Source: Lachnospiraceae bacterium (GTDB lineage: Bacteria; Bacillota; Clostridia; Lachnospirales; Lachnospiraceae). From it: a stretch of DNA of 64,000 bases. Made by a program: the position numbers and the translations under genes. The notes beneath the pieces were generated by a model. It was not told the DNA's origin. It worked only from the letters and a program-made list of their open reading frames with translations, and ran no database searches. Location: positions 62,001 to 126,000 of the forward strand of contig CAJTDK010000007.1 of the NCBI GenBank assembly GCA_910575105.1, read 5' to 3'. Below are positions 58,783 to 64,000 of this stretch, piece after piece; the first letter of the stretch is position 1, and the number at the start of each line of letters is the position of its first letter.

Positions 58783-60120
58783 CTATTTTTCTTTCCATAG
58801 CAACTTTAGTAATTCTTCTTTCGTATTAAGCTCCGGCTCCCCGATGACCAGATCAAGAAGCTGCTCCAGCTTTTCACCGATCTCCTTACCCGGCTCCATG
58901 CCTGCCCCGATCAGATCCCTGCCTGTCACCGCCAGCTCCTTTAAAGACACGCACTGCCTTTTTTCCCTGATTTCTCGGTGCAGTACCTCGATAGCGTCCA
59001 GATTGCGTATCTTTTCCTCACGCAGGTACATGCTCTGGGCCAGCACATCCGCGCGGCGCACTTCCATATAGCGGAGAAAGATATCTTCGCCGATCCTATT
59101 CATGGCACGCCTGACTTCCTTAGCCTCCGCGGGCATCCGGTAGTCGTGGTAACGCACCAGCCTCGTCACCTGATGAAGGGTACCGTTATCAAATTTCAGC
59201 CGTCTGAGCACCTGCTTTGCGATGTTCTCACTCTCCAGAGCATGTTTCTTAAAATGCGCCTGCCCGTTCTCATCCACGGTCTTGTACGCCGGCTTTCCCA
59301 TATCATGAAGAAGCATGGTAAGCCTGAGGATCTTGTCCGGGCGCACATTTTCTATCGCATGAATAGTATGCTCACCCACATTATACATATGATGGGGCGT
59401 CTCCTGCTCCGTCTCCATCAGCCGGTCGAACTCCGGCAAAAACTGCGCGGTGATACCAAGCTCATAGGCTTCTCTTAAAAGCCCAGGCCGCCCAGACACC
59501 AGCAGCTTAATAAGCTCTGTCTGAATCCGCTCTGCGCTGATATGTTTAAGCGTCGGCGCAAGCTTTCTCATCCCCGCCTTCGTCTCCCCGTCTATGGAAA
59601 ACCCTAACTGCGCGGCAAAACGGACTCCTCTTAATATCCTGAGGGCATCCTCGGAAAATCTGGCCTCAGCATCCCCCACGCACCGGATCTTTCCTTCCCT
59701 GAGGTCTTCAAGACCGCCAAAGATATCGATAAGGCCGTCCTTTTCATTGTACGCCATAGCATTGATGGTAAAGTCGCGGCGCCAAAGATCCTCCCTAAGA
59801 CTCCTGGTAAAGGTCACTTCCTTCGGATGGCGGCTGTCTTCATATTTCCCGTCGATCCGGTAGGTTGTCACCTCGAAGCCCTCCCGTCCGAGAAGCACAG
59901 TGACTGTCCCGTGCTCGATGCCTGTATCAAAGGTCTTCTCAAACAGCGCCTTTGTCTCCTCTGGCATGGCAGAAGTGGTGACATCCCAGTCCTCCGGTTC
60001 TTTGCCGAGGATGGAGTCCCGCACACATCCGCCTACCGCAAAAGCTTCAAAGCCCGCATTCTGCAAGACATGAATGACCGTATTCACTTTTTCGGGCAGC
60101 CGGATGTCATAAGCTTTCAT
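58783..60120 (-). CDS. cca: CCA tRNA nucleotidyltransferase with HD domain
   Basis: A 445-residue class II enzyme. The nucleotidyltransferase motif is FAVGGCVRDSILGKEPEDWD, with the two catalytic aspartates in DWDV; then RRDFTINAMAYN and EDALRILRGVRFAAQLGFSI. An HD domain follows (LLHDMGKPAYKTVDE). It adds or repairs the CCA 3' end of tRNA. It starts two bases before the end of the proS stop region, so it is coupled to proS. Confidence 0.96.
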   Translation of the reverse strand: MKAYDIRLPEKVNTVIHVLQNAGFEAFAVGGCVRDSILGKEPEDWDVTTSAMPEETKALFEKTFDTGIEHGTVTVLLGREGFEVTTYRIDGKYEDSRHPKEVTFTRSLREDLWRRDFTINAMAYNEKDGLIDIFGGLEDLREGKIRCVGDAEARFSEDALRILRGVRFAAQLGFSIDGETKAGMRKLAPTLKHISAERIQTELIKLLVSGRPGLLREAYELGITAQFLPEFDRLMETEQETPHHMYNVGEHTIHAIENVRPDKILRLTMLLHDMGKPAYKTVDENGQAHFKKHALESENIAKQVLRRLKFDNGTLHQVTRLVRYHDYRMPAEAKEVRRAMNRIGEDIFLRYMEVRRADVLAQSMYLREEKIRNLDAIEVLHREIREKRQCVSLKELAVTGRDLIGAGMEPGKEIGEKLEQLLDLVIGEPELNTKEELLKLLWKEK

Positions 60121-60121
60121 C

Positions 60122-61564
60122 TTAGTATGCTTTGCCCCAGTAAGCCATATGCTTCGCCGGCTTGCCGCACCAGATACATTTGTCTGAGATCATCTCTTCA
60201 TCCTCGATCAGACATCTGGTGGCCGCGCCGCCTGTCACGTACTTCACTTCACCCTCGCATTCCGGATCGCCGCACCAGCACGCCTTGACAAAGCCTCTGT
60301 TCTGCTTAAATTTCTCCTTCATCTCATCCAGCTCTGTAGCTGTGTCGATATGTGCATTCAGGAAATCCTTTGCACGGTTGTACATATCCTGCTGAATCGT
60401 CTCTAAGATATCGCGAAGCTTTCCTGCGATCTCATCCATCGGAACGATGATCTTCTCACGGTTGTCACGCCGTACGACTACAACCTGATTGTTCTCGATA
60501 TCCTTCGGTCCGATCTCAATACGGGTCGGGATTCCGAGAATCTCCTGCTCCGCGAACTTCCATCCCGGACTCTTCTCGGAATCATCGATCTTCACTCTGT
60601 AGCCTGCCTTCTTAAGCTCGTCAAGCAGCGCGAAAGCCTTGTCAAGAACGCCCTCCTTGTGCTGTGCGATGGGGATAACCCGGCACTCAACCGGCGCTAC
60701 ATGCGGCGGCAGCACAAGTCCGTCATCATCGCCGTGAACCATGATCAGCCCGCCGATGCTTCTTGTGGACCATCCCCAGGAAGTCTCGTATACGCTCTGC
60801 GGCTCATTGTTCTTATCAATATATTTGATACCAAAAGCATCCGGGAAGCCGCTTCCGAAGAAATGACTGGTCGCAGCCTGCAGCGCCTTGCCGTCATGCA
60901 TCAGTGCTTCGACAGTGTAAGTATCCTGTGCTCCGGCAAACTTCTCATGCTCCGCCTTTCTTCCTGACACGAACGGAATCGCCAGCGTCTCCTTATAGCA
61001 GTCCTCATATACGTGAAACATCTGGATCGTACGCTCCTCTGCCTCCTCGTATGTGGCGTGGATGGTATGTCCTTCCTGCCATAAGAACTCCCTCGAACGC
61101 AGGAACGGCCTCGTGGTCTTCTCCCAGCGCATCACGCTGTTCCACTGGTTCCACACCTTCGGAAGGTCTCTGTAGGACTTAACTGTCCTTGCCCACAGGT
61201 CGCAGAACAGTGTCTCTGATGTCGGCCGAATGCAAAACCTCTCCTGAAGCCTCTCCATACCGCCGTGCGTTACCCACGCAACCTCCGGCGCAAAGCCTTC
61301 GACGTGGTCCGCCTCCTTCTCAAGAAGGCTCTCCGGGATCAAAAGCGGCAAAGACACATTCTCAACACCAGTCTCCTTGAACCGTCTGTCCAGATCCGCC
61401 TGTATAAGCTCCCAGATCGCATAGCCGTTAGGCAGATAGTTAAGGCTTCCCTTAACACATGAATAATCGCATAATTCTGCCTCACGCACAACATCCGTAT
61501 ACCATTGCGCAAAATTCTCATCCCGCGGTGTAATATTCTTTACTAACTTCTTTTCCTTTGCCAT
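60122..61564 (-). CDS. proS: Prolyl-tRNA synthetase (archaeal/eukaryotic-type, ProS-3)
   Basis: A 480-residue class II synthetase without the bacterial insertion domain, typical of ProS type 3. Motif 2/3 regions include RPTSETLFCDLW, NQWNSVMRWEKTTRPFLRSR and TSWGWSTRSIGGLIMVHGDD. The C-terminal zinc-binding part has CWCGDPECEGEV and CIWCGK. It charges tRNA-Pro. Expression is controlled by a T-box that senses uncharged tRNA-Pro. Confidence 0.97.
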   Translation of the reverse strand: MAKEKKLVKNITPRDENFAQWYTDVVREAELCDYSCVKGSLNYLPNGYAIWELIQADLDRRFKETGVENVSLPLLIPESLLEKEADHVEGFAPEVAWVTHGGMERLQERFCIRPTSETLFCDLWARTVKSYRDLPKVWNQWNSVMRWEKTTRPFLRSREFLWQEGHTIHATYEEAEERTIQMFHVYEDCYKETLAIPFVSGRKAEHEKFAGAQDTYTVEALMHDGKALQAATSHFFGSGFPDAFGIKYIDKNNEPQSVYETSWGWSTRSIGGLIMVHGDDDGLVLPPHVAPVECRVIPIAQHKEGVLDKAFALLDELKKAGYRVKIDDSEKSPGWKFAEQEILGIPTRIEIGPKDIENNQVVVVRRDNREKIIVPMDEIAGKLRDILETIQQDMYNRAKDFLNAHIDTATELDEMKEKFKQNRGFVKACWCGDPECEGEVKYVTGGAATRCLIEDEEMISDKCIWCGKPAKHMAYWGKAY

Positions 61565-61624
61565 GTTTCCTTCTCCTTCTTTTTATTATCATTCTTACTT
61601 TAGATACTGTTCACTCAGGCATAA

Positions 61625-61904
61625 AAACCGCCGAGACTTCCGTTCCCCAAAAGGGACCGAAAACCTCGGCGGTACCACCCTCGTTAACTGCAGGATCCCC
61701 GCAGTTCTCTCTCTTCTCCACCATTAACGCTAGTGTCACGCCGTACTTTCATACGGCGGCTCCAAGGCAGGTTCATCACAGCTCCATACAAGAATCTCTC
61801 AGCCGCCGGATTCTCTCTCTGTAGAACTTCTTCTGCAACTACTATCCCTCTTCATCGCCGGGCCCGCTTTTTGCAACCAGCATTGCCAGCAGGCATTCAA
61901 TTAA
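61625..61904 (-). promoter_or_regulatory. T-box riboswitch of proS
   Basis: On the minus strand, AGGGTGGTACCGCC (61684-61671) is the T-box motif; its UGGU would pair with the ACCA end of tRNA-Pro (discriminator A in both tRNA-Pro genes here). The AGAGAG element and a GAACCTGCC specifier region with a CCU proline codon (61771-61769) lie upstream. A terminator, CCGCCGAG pairing with CTCGGCGG then TTTTTATG, ends it. Uncharged tRNA-Pro would favour the antiterminator. Confidence 0.92.
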
Positions 61905-61909
61905 TCGTA

Positions 61910-61938
61910 ATTCTAATTGATAACCAAACATTTGTCAA
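61910..61938 (-). promoter_or_regulatory. Promoter of the proS T-box transcript
   Basis: On the minus strand TTGACA (61938-61933), a 17-base spacer and TAGAAT (61915-61910). Confidence 0.8.
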
Positions 61939-61976
61939 GCCCTGATTTATCGTTTCGCCAAAAATAGGCTGGAAGA

Positions 61977-62012
61977 GTTGCTATGCACGGCCTAAGGGCC
62001 GCTCATAGCAAC
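61977..62012 (+). repeat. 36-bp dispersed hairpin repeat, intact copy
   Basis: GTTGCTATG pairs with CATAGCAAC, and the inner CGGCC with GGCCG, around TAAG. The right 17 bases are identical to the copy at 15247-15282. Confidence 0.65.
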
Positions 62013-62050
62013 TGGAAGATTACCATGACAGCAAAGACTTAAAGCTCCCG

Positions 62051-63961
62051 CTAAAATTCAAAAATAGCAACCCCGTACGGCGGCAATTCATAGGCAAAGG
62101 AGAACGGCCTTCCGTCACACTCCTTCTTCACCGCCCGGTAAACCGTCGGGCGCTCTATGCCCTTTCCGCCGTATTTCACATCATCGCTGTTCATGATGAG
62201 CTTGTACTGCTTCCTTCTCGGCACACCCACACGGTAATCCTCCCATGTCATCGGTGTGAAGTTGATGACAAAGAGAAGATTCTTCTTCTTATTCTTGGAA
62301 TGTCTTACAAAGCTAAAAATACTGCGGTAAGCGTCGTCCGCATTGATCCACTCGAAGCCCTCCCAGATTTGCTCATCCTGGTAAAGCGCCGGATTCTTCC
62401 TATATAAATGCAGGAGATCCCTCATCCAGTTCTGGACCGCCTGATGCTCCTCCTCAGCAAGCAGGAACCAGTCAAGCTCCCGCTCCTCGCTCCACTCACG
62501 GAGCTGCGCAAACTCCTGCCCCATGAACAGAAGCTTCTTCCCGGCATGTCCCATCATAAACGCATATCCGGCCTTAAGGTTCGCATATTTATCAAAGCCG
62601 AGCCCCGGCATCTTATTGAGCATGGAACACTTCAGATGAACCACCTCATCATGGGACAGCACGAGGATATACTTCTCGCTTCCCGCATAGCTCATGGCAA
62701 AAGTCATCATATGATGGTTGTCCTTACGGAAATACGGATCCAGCTTCATATATTCCGTAAAATCATGCATCCATCCCATATTCCACTTCAGGCTGAAGCC
62801 AAGTCCGTCGTCCTCCACATCTCCCGTCACCTTCGGCCACGCAGTAGACTCCTCGGCGATCATCATCGCGCCAGGATTCCTTCCGAGGACAACCGAATTC
62901 AGATGCTTGAAGAAGTCAATCGCCTCCAGGTTCTGGTTACCGCCGTATTTATTGGCAACCCACTGCCCGTCCTGTCTTCCGTAATCCAGATATAATATAG
63001 AAGCAACCGCGTCAACACGCAGCCCGTCAACATGGAACTTCTCAATCCAAAAGAGCGCATTAGAAATCAAAAAGTTTCTCACTTCATTCTTTCCGAAGTC
63101 AAAGACCTTTGTTCCCCAGTCCGGATGTTCGCCCTTTCTCGGGTCAGCATATTCAAAGGTAGGAGTCCCGTCAAAGTCTGCAAGTCCGTGGGCGTCTCTC
63201 GGGAAATGTGCCGGGACCCAGTCAAGGATAACCCCGATCTTGTTGCGGTGAAGGTAATTGACCATCCACGCAAAATCCTCCGGCGTTCCGTATCTGGATG
63301 TCGGTGCATAATACCCGGTCACCTGATATCCCCACGAACCGTCAAACGGATGCTCCGCGATACCGATCAGCTCAATATGCGTATAGCCCATGTCCTTCAC
63401 ATATTTTGCGATCTCCTTCGCAAACTCCCGATAGGTGTAAAAGCCCTCCTCCTCACGGCCAGGATGCCTCTTCCACGAACCGATATGCGCCTCATAGACA
63501 GACACCGGCTTTTGCATGTGATTCCATTTCTTCCTTTTTTCCATCCAGTCATCGTCCGTCCACTTCAGGTCGCTGATATCCACTATCTTGGATGCAGTAC
63601 CCGGCCTGAGTTCCGCATAGTTGGCAAACGGATCCGCTTTAAATACATAGTCTCCCTTATACGTCTGAATACAATATTTGTACATATCATATTCCTTTAC
63701 TCCCGGAACAAAACAGGTAAATATCCCCACAGATTCCTGACGCTCCATCGGGTTCGCCTCTATATCCCACTCATTGAATTCGCCAATGACTGACACCGAC
63801 TTTGCATGGGGCGCCCATACCGCAAAATAAACGCCTTCCCTTTTGCCTTTTTTTACTTTGTGCGCGCCCAGTTTCTTATAGATCTCATAATGATTGCCTT
63901 GTCCGAAAAGATACTGATCAAGTTCGCTGATTTCATACGCTTTCTTTTTCTTTTCCGCCAT
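62051..63961 (-). CDS. glgB: 1,4-alpha-glucan branching enzyme
   Basis: A 636-residue enzyme: N-terminal CBM48/Ig-like domain (YFAVWAPHAKSVSVIGEFNE), GH13 barrel with VILDWVPAHFP, the nucleophile Asp in VDGLRVDAVASILYLDY, the Glu in MIAEESTAWPKVT and the Asp in LSHDEVVH, and a C-terminal beta domain. It makes alpha-1,6 branches in glycogen. GAGG lies before the ATG at 63961. Other glycogen genes (glgA, glgC, glgP) are not in the window, though phosphoglucomutase and two GH13 hydrolases are. Confidence 0.97.
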   Translation of the reverse strand: MAEKKKKAYEISELDQYLFGQGNHYEIYKKLGAHKVKKGKREGVYFAVWAPHAKSVSVIGEFNEWDIEANPMERQESVGIFTCFVPGVKEYDMYKYCIQTYKGDYVFKADPFANYAELRPGTASKIVDISDLKWTDDDWMEKRKKWNHMQKPVSVYEAHIGSWKRHPGREEEGFYTYREFAKEIAKYVKDMGYTHIELIGIAEHPFDGSWGYQVTGYYAPTSRYGTPEDFAWMVNYLHRNKIGVILDWVPAHFPRDAHGLADFDGTPTFEYADPRKGEHPDWGTKVFDFGKNEVRNFLISNALFWIEKFHVDGLRVDAVASILYLDYGRQDGQWVANKYGGNQNLEAIDFFKHLNSVVLGRNPGAMMIAEESTAWPKVTGDVEDDGLGFSLKWNMGWMHDFTEYMKLDPYFRKDNHHMMTFAMSYAGSEKYILVLSHDEVVHLKCSMLNKMPGLGFDKYANLKAGYAFMMGHAGKKLLFMGQEFAQLREWSEERELDWFLLAEEEHQAVQNWMRDLLHLYRKNPALYQDEQIWEGFEWINADDAYRSIFSFVRHSKNKKKNLLFVINFTPMTWEDYRVGVPRRKQYKLIMNSDDVKYGGKGIERPTVYRAVKKECDGRPFSFAYELPPYGVAIFEF

Positions 63962-64000
63962 ATTCGTACCCTCGCTTGCTACGTTGTTTTTAAATTACTG

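Noticed and set aside
61560-61904. A simple terminator only, upstream of proS
   Set aside because: The T-box motif, AGAGAG, specifier region and antiterminator sequence are all present, so it is a T-box leader.

Overview
The window looks like chromosome from a spore-forming, anaerobic, low-to-mid GC Firmicute, most likely a Lachnospiraceae-type clostridium. Evidence for this: a SpoIIE-YabP-YabQ-DivIC block and CotS-type and YlmC/YmxH-type sporulation genes, a T-box in front of proS, type III glutamine synthetase, class II aldolase, a minimal two-gene SUF system, strong AAGGAGG ribosome sites, several GTG/TTG starts, and Rpn/PD-(D/E)XK 'transposase-like' nucleases with GLEQG repeats. The species cannot be fixed from the sequence alone. 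No phage, plasmid, intact insertion sequence or CRISPR array is visible.

Layout. 1-3.0 kb: end of an ArsC-like gene, a hypothetical coiled-coil protein, and an ECF sigma/anti-sigma pair. 3.5-7.7 kb: a truncated PdaB-like deacetylase, then a secreted subtilisin and a secreted beta-helix protein transcribed divergently from overlapping promoters. 7.7-17.1 kb: housekeeping genes (truA, nrdR, a YlmC-like gene, a ferredoxin, carbamate kinase, tRNA-Pro, dapB, a YbjQ-like gene, a CwlO-like wall protein, SUF B and C, rplM-rpsI). 17.3-20.1 kb: MATE exporter and a GH13 enzyme. 20.1-27.2 kb: an accessory island with one intact and two broken Rpn-type nucleases around a large mosaic surface protein. 27.2-28.0 kb: a seven-gene tRNA operon. 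28-36 kb: phosphoesterase, RdgB, rRNA methyltransferase, an Asn-rich small protein, glutamine synthetase, aldolase, tRNA-Glu and a lipid kinase. 36-39 kb: murB-rapZ-whiA-crh, the clostridial counterpart of the B. subtilis yvc operon. 39.3-46.3 kb: CNNM-type transporter, queT behind a probable preQ1-I riboswitch, a large membrane-anchored protein, a methyltransferase and map. 46.4-64 kb: a GH13 enzyme, ftsH-hpt-tilS-spoIIE-divIC-yabQ-yabP-rqcP-hup, phosphoglucomutase, CotS-like kinase, cca, proS with T-box, and glgB.

How the genes work together. GlgB, phosphoglucomutase and two GH13 hydrolases suggest storage and turnover of alpha-glucan. The spoIIE region carries division and sporulation genes next to translation-quality genes (tilS, rqcP) in the order known from B. 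subtilis. Two tRNA-Pro genes, a Pro T-box and prolyl-tRNA synthetase form one regulatory theme.

The observations I rate highest are: (i) a near-perfect internal ribosome site and start codon inside the intact Rpn nuclease, suggesting a separately made C-terminal protein; (ii) a queT leader in which the preQ1-I aptamer loop has 7-nt perfect complementarity to an upstream hairpin loop; (iii) a family of intergenic hairpin repeats built on GTTACTGTTCAC; (iv) a surface protein whose two homologous halves differ in base composition; (v) a SpoIIE lacking its membrane domain, and a Crh-like HPr with Glu at position 15.
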